Below are positions 53,834-61,637 of a stretch of 64,000 nt of DNA, piece after piece. The notes under the pieces are model-generated. The model had not been told where the DNA came from. It saw only the letters and a program-made list of their open reading frames with translations, and did not search any database. Source of the DNA: Larkinella sp965227735. GTDB taxonomy: Bacteria > Bacteroidota > Bacteroidia > Cytophagales > Spirosomataceae. A program made the translations under genes and the position numbers. The stretch is taken from positions 4,216,001 through 4,280,000 of the forward strand of contig NZ_OZ245776.1 of assembly GCF_965227735.1 (NCBI RefSeq), in the 5' to 3' direction. Within the stretch, counting starts at the first letter, position 1; every line of letters begins with the position of its first letter.

Positions 53834-56134
53834 TCATACAATTTGCGGAGCGGTTTTGACCGGGTTTTTCACCCCGCTGAATTCCAGGCTGATCACGACG
53901 CCCTTGTGGCTGGCAATGTCGAGTTGAGCCTTGATCTGCTTGCTCAAACCCTGGATCATCGTTAACCCCAGCGATTTGCCGCGGGCAATGCCAACATCGG
54001 CGGGTAAGCCAATCCCATCGTCGCTCATGGTGAGTTGAAACACCTGATTAGCAAGGGCGATCAATTCGATTTTTATAGTCCCGGTGCGGTTTTCGGGAAA
54101 CGCGTATTTCAACGAGTTAGTCACCGCTTCGTTGATAATCAGCCCCAGGGGCGTCGCCAGTGCGACATCCAATTTCACATCGGCGATGGTGAGTTGGGGA
54201 TACACCGTGTTGTGCCGGTCGAAGGATTCCAGCAGATAATCGACAATAGCATGAATGTAATCCCGCATTCCGATTTGCCCCAGATTCTCCGATAGGTAGA
54301 GTTTCTGGTGGATCAGCGCCATGACCTGCACCCGATTCTGGCTTTCGCGGATGGCCGCCAGCGCCGTCGGATCGTGGAGAAAATCGAACTGGGAGTTGAG
54401 CATGCTGGAGATGACCTGCAGGTTGTTCTTGACCCGGTGGTGAATCTCTTTGAGCATCCACTCCCGTTCTTCCAGCAGTTGTTGCAGCGACTCGTTTTTC
54501 CGATCGATGAGCCGTTGTTTGGCTTCCAGTTGTCGATTGGTACGCTGTTTCAGGCGATAGCGGTTATACGTCAGCCCCAGCAAGAGCATTAGTAAAACGG
54601 CTCCACCAATGAGGCTGTTCTGCTTGTTTTGCTGCTTTTGCAAATTGGTTTGCTGAACCAGATTTTCCTTCTTTAGCAGATTGATATTGGCTTTGTTTAG
54701 TTTTAGCTCCTGCTCCTTTTTTTCCGTTTCGAACTCCACACTCAAGCGGGCCACCTCCTTATTTTTTCGTTCATTATTCAGCGAATCCTGAAGCTCTTTA
54801 TAGAGGTTAAAATGTTTGATGGCGGACAGGTAATTACCCTGAGCCGAATCCAGCCGAAACTGGAGTCGTTGATTCGTAGACCGTTCCCGGATGATGCCAG
54901 ACCGGTTGACATGCTCATCCAATCGCGTGAGGAGGGATTTGGCCAGACTAAACTGACGGTTGGTGATGTAAAAGTCAATTAATACCGGGTAGGTGAGTGC
55001 AACTACTTCATATTCGCGGTTTACTTTCCGTAATTGAGCCAATTGGTTCATCAACTGGTCACTATAGTGCTGAACCTGGCCCATCCCACCCTTCCTGTTC
55101 AATAATTGATAATTGTTGACGATTGACGACGTAATCATGGCTTTCAGTGCCAGGTCCATCGCTGGATACGTCTGTAATAGATTATTTTGCAATGCAATAG
55201 ACCGCTTATATTGCCCTAATCGTTTATACGCATTCGCGGTATTATGACCTGTAAGGCCAATGAGTCCCATATCGTTATGGACTTTGGCGCGTTGAAAGGC
55301 GGTCTGGAAGTATCGAAGGGCCGATGGGTAATCCAAAAGATGATAGTACGTAAGACCAAGCCGGTTATAGATGGTGCATAATTGGGTCGAAGTATCCCGG
55401 CGGTTTTCAGCGGTTCTGAGCGCCAGCAGACCATATTCAAGCCCCTTTTTGAAATCTCCTGTGCTTAAACTCATGTTACCCAACAAATCATAAATCCCCT
55501 GCATATCCGGGTAGTTAATTTGCTGATAGATGGCCAGCGACTGCCTGGCCATCGTAATGGCTTTGAGATTGTTCTGTTGGATGTAGTAAAATTCAGCCAG
55601 CATCCGTAATGTTATCGCTTCGCGTTCCTGCTGACGAACTTGACGAAACAGGGGGAGTGCCCGTTCGTAGTAGTAAATCTTTTGCTTCAATTCCTCCACG
55701 CCATTGCTGTAGGAATTACCGAGTTCCATATGCGCTGCGGCCAATCCGGCGATGTCGTTGATTTTATCAAAACGATTGATGGCGGTTTGGCCGAATCGGC
55801 GGGCCAGCCGACTAGTTCCTTTCCATCGATGGGCTTGTGCTCCAATCAGATAAGCCTTTCCTTCTCCTTTAACAAAGTGAAAATGCCGACTGATGGAATA
55901 CCCTTGCCGCACCAGCAACAGGGCCGTATCCAGATCCGAGGCTACATCACCTGGTTTAAATACATAACTCAGTGCCAGTTCCAGCAGCAAATTGGCGCAA
56001 GTGGTGTCGGGTCGACTTTGCCGGAGCAAAACTTTTAGGCTATCGATGGAATGCGCCTTCGGTTGAGCCTGCACGGTGGTCTGTTGAGCCAACAGGGCGA
56101 TCATCAAGAGTCCGATAAATAGCGATTGTCTCAT
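53834..56134 (-). CDS. TPR-containing membrane sensor kinase, HisKA_2 type (paralogue 2)
   Basis: It has the same architecture as its neighbour: signal peptide, TPRs, coiled coil, membrane helix GGAVLLMLLLGLTYNRY, and HisKA_2 with EIHHRVKNNLQ (His565/566), then HATPase_c (NEAVTNSLKYAF, DDGIGLP, KSLGLTMIQGL). The kinase halves are nearly identical between paralogues, while the TPR sensor halves have diverged, as expected if the two detect different ligands but share one regulator. It precedes paralogue 1 by 45 bp in the same direction, so they are probably cotranscribed. Confidence 0.9.
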   Translation of the reverse strand: MRQSLFIGLLMIALLAQQTTVQAQPKAHSIDSLKVLLRQSRPDTTCANLLLELALSYVFKPGDVASDLDTALLLVRQGYSISRHFHFVKGEGKAYLIGAQAHRWKGTSRLARRFGQTAINRFDKINDIAGLAAAHMELGNSYSNGVEELKQKIYYYERALPLFRQVRQQEREAITLRMLAEFYYIQQNNLKAITMARQSLAIYQQINYPDMQGIYDLLGNMSLSTGDFKKGLEYGLLALRTAENRRDTSTQLCTIYNRLGLTYYHLLDYPSALRYFQTAFQRAKVHNDMGLIGLTGHNTANAYKRLGQYKRSIALQNNLLQTYPAMDLALKAMITSSIVNNYQLLNRKGGMGQVQHYSDQLMNQLAQLRKVNREYEVVALTYPVLIDFYITNRQFSLAKSLLTRLDEHVNRSGIIRERSTNQRLQFRLDSAQGNYLSAIKHFNLYKELQDSLNNERKNKEVARLSVEFETEKKEQELKLNKANINLLKKENLVQQTNLQKQQNKQNSLIGGAVLLMLLLGLTYNRYRLKQRTNRQLEAKQRLIDRKNESLQQLLEEREWMLKEIHHRVKNNLQVISSMLNSQFDFLHDPTALAAIRESQNRVQVMALIHQKLYLSENLGQIGMRDYIHAIVDYLLESFDRHNTVYPQLTIADVKLDVALATPLGLIINEAVTNSLKYAFPENRTGTIKIELIALANQVFQLTMSDDGIGLPADVGIARGKSLGLTMIQGLSKQIKAQLDIASHKGVVISLEFSGVKNPVKTAPQIV

Positions 56135-56275
56135 GTTGAAATCAGCAAAACAGTATCAAAAATAAATACCGCTCGTCTCACGCGGTTTTCGGTAGCAGGA
56201 AGGTATACAACACGTAAAGCAGTACCTGAAAAGGACTGCCTTACGAACATTGTGAACGGTGTGGATCTGCTTTTT

Positions 56276-56590
56276 TCAAAAATACGCCGACAAGTATCTT
56301 AAAATCAACTTGGTAGATTTTTTATTTCTGTTTCGTAATACCCCCGACAATGGATGTCCTTCGGCCAGATGCCAGGTACATTGAGCCGCAATCCGACTGA
56401 TGTCGGGCTGTTGCAACCACGCTCTGATCACTTGGGCATTCCGGTCTTCCAGTTCCGGCAGACATCGCTCTGCCGGATGATCCGGGAGCGATACCGGACT
56501 GGAAATCAGTACCATGTTGTTCAAAACCGGGGGGACGATGTCGTCCGGCCGAAAACCGGCTACGCGATTTGTCAACTCATTGCGATTCAT
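56276..56590 (-). CDS. possible small protein of 104 residues; uncertain
   Basis: This is the only frame in the 524-bp gap (56135-56658) with protein-like composition: MNRNELTNRVAGFRPDDIVPP with a later WLQQPDISRIAAQ helix and a basic end. It has no recognisable domain, signal peptide or family. It could be a real small soluble protein, a remnant of a larger gene, or chance. The rest of the gap shows no clear motif. Confidence 0.3.
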   Translation of the reverse strand: MNRNELTNRVAGFRPDDIVPPVLNNMVLISSPVSLPDHPAERCLPELEDRNAQVIRAWLQQPDISRIAAQCTWHLAEGHPLSGVLRNRNKKSTKLILRYLSAYF

Positions 56591-56658
56591 TTTCGTCAGG
56601 GTTTACGACCGGAATGACGGATCAAAATGGCCACCGGATGGAAAAACAAAGGTCTGGA

Positions 56659-57654
56659 TCAGCGCAGAAACTTCTTCAATTCAGCCGCTGCGTGGGTGAT
56701 GAGCGAGCGCGTACCCGGAACCTGACTCAACGGATTGAGCAACCCCCAGTCGTGGATCATACCCTGGTAGCGGATCAGCGTAACCGGCACGCCCGCTTCG
56801 TCCAGCTTGCGGGCATAGGCTTCGCCTTCGTCGCGCAGAACGTCGTTTTCGGCCACCTGCACCAGCGTTGGCGGCAATCCGTTCAATTGCTCGAGCGTGG
56901 CTTGCAGCGGGGCCGCGTAATACGAACGGCGGTCTTCCGGATTCGGGGCGTAACTGTCCCAGAACCAGATCATCATGTTGCGGGTCAGAAACCGGTCGGT
57001 CGCATATTGATGGTAAGAAACCGTGTCGAAATCGGCGTTGGTAACGGGCCACAGCAACACCTGCAACCGGATTTTGGGGCCGTTTTTGTCTTTGGCCATC
57101 AGCGCGACAGCGGCTGTCAGGTCGCCCCCGGCGCTGTTGCCGATGATGGCCAGCCGCGAACCGTCGACGTTCAGCTCCGACCCGTTTTCGGCCACCCATT
57201 GAAGGGCGGCATACGATTCGTGGAGCGCTACGGGAAACCGGGCTTCCGGCGAGCGGCTGTAATTGACAAAAACCGCTACGGCCCCCGACTCGACCACCAG
57301 ATCGCGCACCAGCCGCTGGTGGGTCGGAAAGTCGCCCAGCACCCAGCCTCCGCCGTGGAAAAACAGAAAAACGGGAAGAATTCCGGCAACACCCGCCGGG
57401 CGAACGATGTCCAGATCCACGCTTAAACCGTCCTGCGAAATGGTCTGTTGCGAAACATAAACGCCGGACATATCGACCTCGACCGAGGTTTGGGCCGATT
57501 CCAGCACCGCCCGGGCCTCTGCCGGACTGAGTTGCTCCATTGGTGTGCCTCCACCGCTGTTCAGGGCGTTCAGAAAAGCTTTGGTATGGCTCTCGATGGC
57601 GGGGTCCGTTGCCGGATCGAGCGGTTCGATCACGGGCAGTATCTGTATTTCCAT
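56659..57654 (-). CDS. alpha/beta hydrolase, hormone-sensitive lipase/acetyl esterase type
   Basis: The 331-residue protein has the HSL-family oxyanion motif HGGGWVLGD and the nucleophile elbow GNSAGGD (usual form GDSAGG). An Asp in VAENDVLRDEGEAYA and the His in GMIHDWGLLNP complete the triad. Such enzymes hydrolyse short-chain esters. No signal peptide is seen, so it should be cytosolic. It is the first of three consecutive alpha/beta hydrolases on the minus strand (by coordinate), though gaps and upstream sequences suggest separate control. Substrate unknown. Confidence 0.9.
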   Translation of the reverse strand: MEIQILPVIEPLDPATDPAIESHTKAFLNALNSGGGTPMEQLSPAEARAVLESAQTSVEVDMSGVYVSQQTISQDGLSVDLDIVRPAGVAGILPVFLFFHGGGWVLGDFPTHQRLVRDLVVESGAVAVFVNYSRSPEARFPVALHESYAALQWVAENGSELNVDGSRLAIIGNSAGGDLTAAVALMAKDKNGPKIRLQVLLWPVTNADFDTVSYHQYATDRFLTRNMMIWFWDSYAPNPEDRRSYYAAPLQATLEQLNGLPPTLVQVAENDVLRDEGEAYARKLDEAGVPVTLIRYQGMIHDWGLLNPLSQVPGTRSLITHAAAELKKFLR

Positions 57655-57685
57655 GTTTGTATAAAAAGAATTGTCTGAAAATGCG

Positions 57686-58489
57686 TTAATTAATCTCCTT
57701 CAAAATGCTCACCAGTTCGTCCGGTTTGGCCCAATAGGGGCTGTGGCTCGTATTCATCGTGTAAATTTTCGCGATTTTGCCCGGGTAACCGTCGATCATG
57801 CGTTGCTGTAACGTGGGCGTAACCCCCTCATCTTTCAGCGTTTTGATGTAGTATTTGGGGATTTTGCCGAAGTTGGCGTCTGTCAGGCTGGCCTTGCCCG
57901 CAAAAACCGCCAGCGGCTCCGGTCGGGTTTTTGCTACTTCTTTCTGAATGGCTTCCGGCGCATCCACGGCAAAAACCTGAACCAGCACATTCGGCGGCAG
58001 CGAAGCCGTCAGGCCATCTGCTTCCGGGTGCAGACTGCGTCCCAGCAAACTTTCGGTATCGGAACTGGCCAGTTCGTACAGCGTCTGGCCGTTTTTAGGC
58101 AGAAAAGCACACAGATACACCAGTTTCTCGATTTTGGCCGGAATCTGCTCCGCCACCTGGGTGACAACCATGCCGCCCATGCTGTGACCCAGCAGGACCA
58201 CTTTTCCCGAAATGGCATTGATTTTCTGGACAACCGTGCTGACATACAGCTCAAAATTGGCTTTGCTCACGGGCGTCTGGTCGGTGCCGTGGGCGGGTAA
58301 ATTGAACGCAACCACCGAATAACCAGCCTGTTCGAGCTTGGGTTTGATCAACTGCCAGGCTGACTCATCGGCGAACGTGCCGTGTACAAAGACAAAAGTC
58401 GGTTTGGGGGCCGCTTCCGTTTTGTCGTCGTCGCAGGACGTTGCCAGAAACGGACAGGCGAAGACAATAAGCATCAGGAGAAATTTCAT
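57686..58489 (-). CDS. alpha/beta hydrolase lipoprotein
   Basis: The lipobox FLATSC has Cys19 followed by DDDK, an acidic stretch like the Bacteroidota lipoprotein export signal, so the protein may be exposed on the cell surface. The hydrolase domain has FVHGTFADESAW (oxyanion), GHSMGG (nucleophile) and the late NTSHSPYWAKPDEL (His). The closest recognisable relatives are methylesterase/hydroxynitrile-lyase-like enzymes. Substrate unknown. It ends 32 bp before the HSL-type gene start. Confidence 0.88.
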   Translation of the reverse strand: MKFLLMLIVFACPFLATSCDDDKTEAAPKPTFVFVHGTFADESAWQLIKPKLEQAGYSVVAFNLPAHGTDQTPVSKANFELYVSTVVQKINAISGKVVLLGHSMGGMVVTQVAEQIPAKIEKLVYLCAFLPKNGQTLYELASSDTESLLGRSLHPEADGLTASLPPNVLVQVFAVDAPEAIQKEVAKTRPEPLAVFAGKASLTDANFGKIPKYYIKTLKDEGVTPTLQQRMIDGYPGKIAKIYTMNTSHSPYWAKPDELVSILKEIN

Positions 58490-58588
58490 GATTTCAGACG
58501 TGTTTATGAGATAAAAAGTGTGGTTTGAATCAAAAAAAATGGTGTGAAGAAAAAGAACGGTATTTTGTATACGCAGCGGTTTTGGCGG

Positions 58589-59401
58589 TTATACTGAAGC
58601 GGCTTTTTTCACCAGAACTTTCGTATCGATCCAGTCCAGAATAAAATCAGCGTCTTCCTGCCAGGTTGGGAGTCCCAGCACGTAGTGATTGCGGCCACTA
58701 AACAACTTGTAGTCAAGCACGGAACCATTGAATTCATAGGCTCTGAAATTGCGGATGTTCAGGTGAGCCGGGGCGATGTGGTCCAGATCGCCCGCCGTAA
58801 ACAGCAGGGGCGCGTGTGGTTTGGCATAATCCACTTTGGAGACATTCGTCAGGGCACCCCGGGCAACGGTTTTCGATTCCGGAATGATGTATTTCTCGTA
58901 CGAAGCCTGCTGTTCTTCGAGTGGCATGCCGTTGACAAAAGCATACTGCCAGTCTTCAAACGACATCAGATACGTTTCCTCCAGGTCGGTAAAGATGCCC
59001 AGCGATTTCCAGCCAGCTTTCAGAAACGAAAACTCGTAGGGAAATACACCCAGGGGCGGAATGGAGTGGATGGCGACACCAGCCGCAGCCAGATCCCGGT
59101 TCACCATAATCTGCGTCAGCATCCCGCCGTATGAATGCCCGATCACAATGGGTTTTTCGGGGAGTGCCTGGATGAAGTCCACGTAATGATCGACCAGTTC
59201 GCCCAGCGTTAGCAGCGCCAGTTGCTTGTCATTGGGCTGGCGGGCCCGGAGTTCAACGGCCGGGGCGTCTTTGTAAGGCCAGGGCGGTGCAAAGGTGGTG
59301 TAGCCTTTGCTTTCGAAATAGGTCCGCCATTCGTCCCAGCAGGTGTGGCTGACAAATGCGCCGGTGATGAACACGACGGTTTTGGAGTGAGAAGTTTTCA
59401 T
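58589..59401 (-). CDS. cytosolic alpha/beta hydrolase
   Basis: The hydrolase has FITGAFVSHTCWDEW as the oxyanion region, GHSYGG as the nucleophile elbow, TAGDLDHIAP with the acidic residue and SGRNHYVLG with the His. The MKTSHSKTVV start at 59401 (270 residues) is chosen; a longer frame to 59524 translates the duplicated upstream sequence and is unlikely. The family contains esterases, haloperoxidase-like and C-C hydrolases. A copy of the 69-bp repeat lies 45 bp upstream of the start. Confidence 0.88.
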   Translation of the reverse strand: MKTSHSKTVVFITGAFVSHTCWDEWRTYFESKGYTTFAPPWPYKDAPAVELRARQPNDKQLALLTLGELVDHYVDFIQALPEKPIVIGHSYGGMLTQIMVNRDLAAAGVAIHSIPPLGVFPYEFSFLKAGWKSLGIFTDLEETYLMSFEDWQYAFVNGMPLEEQQASYEKYIIPESKTVARGALTNVSKVDYAKPHAPLLFTAGDLDHIAPAHLNIRNFRAYEFNGSVLDYKLFSGRNHYVLGLPTWQEDADFILDWIDTKVLVKKAASV

Positions 59402-59445
59402 TTTTGTCTGGTTTTTAAGAAACGGTTGTTCAGAAGAGAACGGAA

Positions 59446-59514
59446 CAAAGGTCGGCTCACCGTCCGGGAGATTACTGGTACGAATTGACGACAAAGCGGT
59501 AAGAATTGCGGAAA
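59446..59514. repeat. 69-bp direct repeat, copy 1 (upstream of hydrolase)
   Basis: This ungapped 69-bp segment matches 59860-59928 at about 55 positions. Conserved blocks are CAAAGGTCGGCTC, CGGGAGA and ACGACAAAGCGGTAAGAAT. It lies 45 bp upstream of the minus-strand hydrolase start, so it probably holds a shared promoter or operator. Confidence 0.75.
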
Positions 59515-59549
59515 AAACTGGCAACAGGCGGTTTTTGCCGGTAATGATG

Positions 59550-59765
59550 CTAGGGGTGAATCAGAGACGTGATGACGTATTGGGTGGTCCAGGCTATCAA
59601 AAAAATCAGTAAGATCCACACCCAGCAGGGAACGTTTGACAGCGTTAGTTTTACCAAACGCCACAGGATAATGATGGCCAAAATCGTGATGAAAACGACT
59701 ATGATCAGTGAAAACGCGATGGATTCGAGGACTCCCGGAAAGAGGAGTTCATCAAGGGGCTCCAT
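59550..59765 (-). CDS. small membrane protein of 71 residues
   Basis: The protein has two strong hydrophobic helices, about residues 13-38 (SIAFSLIIVVFITILAIIIL) and 46-68 (VPCWVWILLIFLIAWTTQYV), joined by a short basic turn. It resembles generic short inner-membrane proteins of the PLDc_N/superinfection-immunity type in layout, but no family motif is certain. It has a copy of the 69-bp repeat about 95 bp upstream, as does the following hydrolase. Function unknown. Confidence 0.6.
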   Translation of the reverse strand: MEPLDELLFPGVLESIAFSLIIVVFITILAIIILWRLVKLTLSNVPCWVWILLIFLIAWTTQYVITSLIHP

Positions 59766-59859
59766 AGTACCGGTACCGGCTGGATGCGGAAAAAGAAGGA
59801 GCGGAGAAGCGAAAGAAGGTTGTCATGATTCCGGGAACGTGTTGTCTGATAGTTCCGGG

Positions 59860-59928
59860 CAAAGGTCGGCTCCTTCTGCGGGAGAGGACCGGTAAAAATC
59901 AACGACAAAGCGGTAAGAATCACGGAAA
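59860..59928. repeat. 69-bp direct repeat, copy 2 (upstream of small membrane protein)
   Basis: Partner of the 59446-59514 copy, offset by 414 bp, same orientation and no gaps. It lies upstream of the 71-residue membrane protein gene on the minus strand. Confidence 0.75.
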
Positions 59929-59935
59929 TGAACTT

Positions 59936-60025
59936 GGTTATTACACAGGGTTTATCAGAGAAAATCAGAGGTAATCAGAAAATTCTCTGATAAACCCTGC
60001 TTTCCTCTGATCAACTCTGTGTAAT
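59936..60025. repeat. palindromic element, TTACACAG-arm family, copy 2
   Basis: Arms about 59939-59981 and 59982-60025 are imperfectly complementary and share TTACACAG, GTTGATCAGAGG and GGGTTTATCAGAGA units with each other and with the 47739 element. It ends 3 bp before the NeuD-type gene's stop codon. Confidence 0.82.
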
Positions 60026-60028
60026 CAT

Positions 60029-60661
60029 TTAAACTTTCTTCGCCGGATTACCGAACACCGTCGTCCCGGCTTCCACGTTTTCGATCACGACGGAACCGGC
60101 CCCGATCCGGGCGTTTTTGCCAATGGTGACGCCCGCAATAACCGTTACACCCGTACCAATGAAAGTACCTTCCTCAATGGTGACCGCCGAATTAATGGAA
60201 CTGCCCGTTCCGATGTGGACAAAATCGCCAAGTTTGGCCTGCGACTCGATGACCGAACCCGACTGAATGATGCAATGCTGCCCTATTTCAGCAAACGGGT
60301 TGATGACGACCCGGGCCGCAATCAGATTCCCATGGCCGAGGGTGGCCGTAGCCGAGATGATGGCGGTATCGTGAATGGCATTGACGGGTTGAACGTGCCG
60401 CCGGTCGTTCAGCATTTTGACCAGTTTTTTCCGGACGCGGGTGTCGTCTACCGCCACAAACGCTTCACATTTATGGCCAATGAGCTTCAGAAAACCGTCG
60501 TCGTCGGTTTCGCCCAACACCGTCACATCCCCGAATTCTTTGCCGTGTAATTTTTTATCGTCATCCAGCAAACCGTAGACGACCACACCGTTGCGCTGAA
60601 AAATGTCCAACGCCGTGACGCCCAAACTGCCTGCTCCCAAAATGAGTACTGGATTTTCCAT
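60029..60661 (-). CDS. NeuD/PglD-type sugar O-/N-acyltransferase
   Basis: The N-terminal part (residues 1-75) is a Rossmann-like sugar-binding domain (VLILGAGSLGVTALDIF, VYGLLDDDKKLHG). The rest is a left-handed beta-helix of hexapeptide repeats (IISATATLGHGNLIAARVVINPFAEIGQHCIIQSG onward) with GNPAKKV at the end. This is the PglD/NeuD layout, in which acetyl-CoA-dependent transfer modifies a nucleotide sugar for surface glycans. No glycan-assembly cluster surrounds it, so the sugar is unknown. Confidence 0.88.
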   Translation of the reverse strand: MENPVLILGAGSLGVTALDIFQRNGVVVYGLLDDDKKLHGKEFGDVTVLGETDDDGFLKLIGHKCEAFVAVDDTRVRKKLVKMLNDRRHVQPVNAIHDTAIISATATLGHGNLIAARVVINPFAEIGQHCIIQSGSVIESQAKLGDFVHIGTGSSINSAVTIEEGTFIGTGVTVIAGVTIGKNARIGAGSVVIENVEAGTTVFGNPAKKV

Positions 60662-60775
60662 GTTGATCGAATTACATTAAGGTATTGTTAACAAACCGCA
60701 TAACCGTCCGAAAAAGTTTGCAATCCGGTAAAATTGAGGAAATACCCGACTCATAATCAAACCGTATTTTCGGAC

Positions 60776-61561
60776 ATGAAACAAAACACTCATTTCCGAA
60801 CGATCGTCATTTCGGATGTGCATTTGGGAACGAGCGGTTCGAAGGCAAAGGAAGTCACTGACTTTTTGAAGTACTACAGTTGTCAGAAATTAATTCTGAA
60901 TGGCGACATCATCGACGGCTGGCAACTGCGCCGGGGGGGCGAGTGGAAAAAGAAACACACGGCGTTCTGGCGGGCCATTTTGAAGGCGATGGACCGGCAC
61001 GACACCCGCGTGATCTACCTGCGCGGAAACCACGACGATTTTCTGGACCAGATCATGCCGTTACGGCTCGGCAAATTCTTTTCCATCCGGAAAGACTACG
61101 TCCTGAATTCCGGCGAAAAACGGTTTTACATTACCCACGGCGACGTTTTCGATACCATCACCACGCAGATGAAATGGCTGGCCTACCTGGGCGACATCGG
61201 CTACACGTTTCTGCTCTGGGTCAATAAATTTTACAACAATTACCGCGCCTGGCGGGGCCTTTCGTATTATTCGCTGTCGCAAAAGATCAAAAGCCGGGTG
61301 AAACAGGCGGTGAGTTACATCTCGGATTTCGAAGAAAAACTGACCGAACTAGCCAAAGCCCGAAATTGCGACGGCGTCATTTGCGGCCACATTCACCAAC
61401 CGGCCATCCGCCAGTTCGACGACCTGATTTACATGAATTCCGGCGACTGGGTGGAATCGCTGAGCGCACTGGTCGAAGATCACGACGGCAACTGGAACCT
61501 CCTGTATTATAGCTCCGAACTCGAAAAAGCCGAGTCGCAACCCGCCCTGTACCAGGCCTGA
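60776..61561 (+). CDS. LpxH-like metallophosphoesterase (UDP-2,3-diacylglucosamine hydrolase type)
   Basis: The calcineurin-like phosphoesterase motifs are all present: SDVHLGT, NGDIIDGW, LRGNHDD, ITHGDVFD and CGHIHQP. Their arrangement over 261 residues fits the LpxH-like branch that cleaves UDP-2,3-diacylglucosamine in lipid A synthesis, although Bacteroidota also have relatives of unknown substrate. The ATG at 60776 is chosen since the family begins near FRTIVISDVHLG; the upstream 14 residues overlap the promoter region. Confidence 0.85.
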   Translation: MKQNTHFRTIVISDVHLGTSGSKAKEVTDFLKYYSCQKLILNGDIIDGWQLRRGGEWKKKHTAFWRAILKAMDRHDTRVIYLRGNHDDFLDQIMPLRLGKFFSIRKDYVLNSGEKRFYITHGDVFDTITTQMKWLAYLGDIGYTFLLWVNKFYNNYRAWRGLSYYSLSQKIKSRVKQAVSYISDFEEKLTELAKARNCDGVICGHIHQPAIRQFDDLIYMNSGDWVESLSALVEDHDGNWNLLYYSSELEKAESQPALYQA

Positions 61562-61637
61562 TTCATCATTTTCCGCATTTGATTTTCGCCAGCATCCGGT
61601 ATTTTTCGCTAACTTCCGGTATTAGAAGCTCTGGCAT

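Noticed and set aside
59398..59664. Minus-strand open frame across the hydrolase start
   Set aside because: It runs through both the hydrolase leader and the small membrane gene in another frame and has no protein-like pattern.
60765..60772. TATTTTCG as a -7 box for the LpxH-like gene
   Set aside because: It would lie only 3 bp before the start codon and has no -33 element at the right distance.
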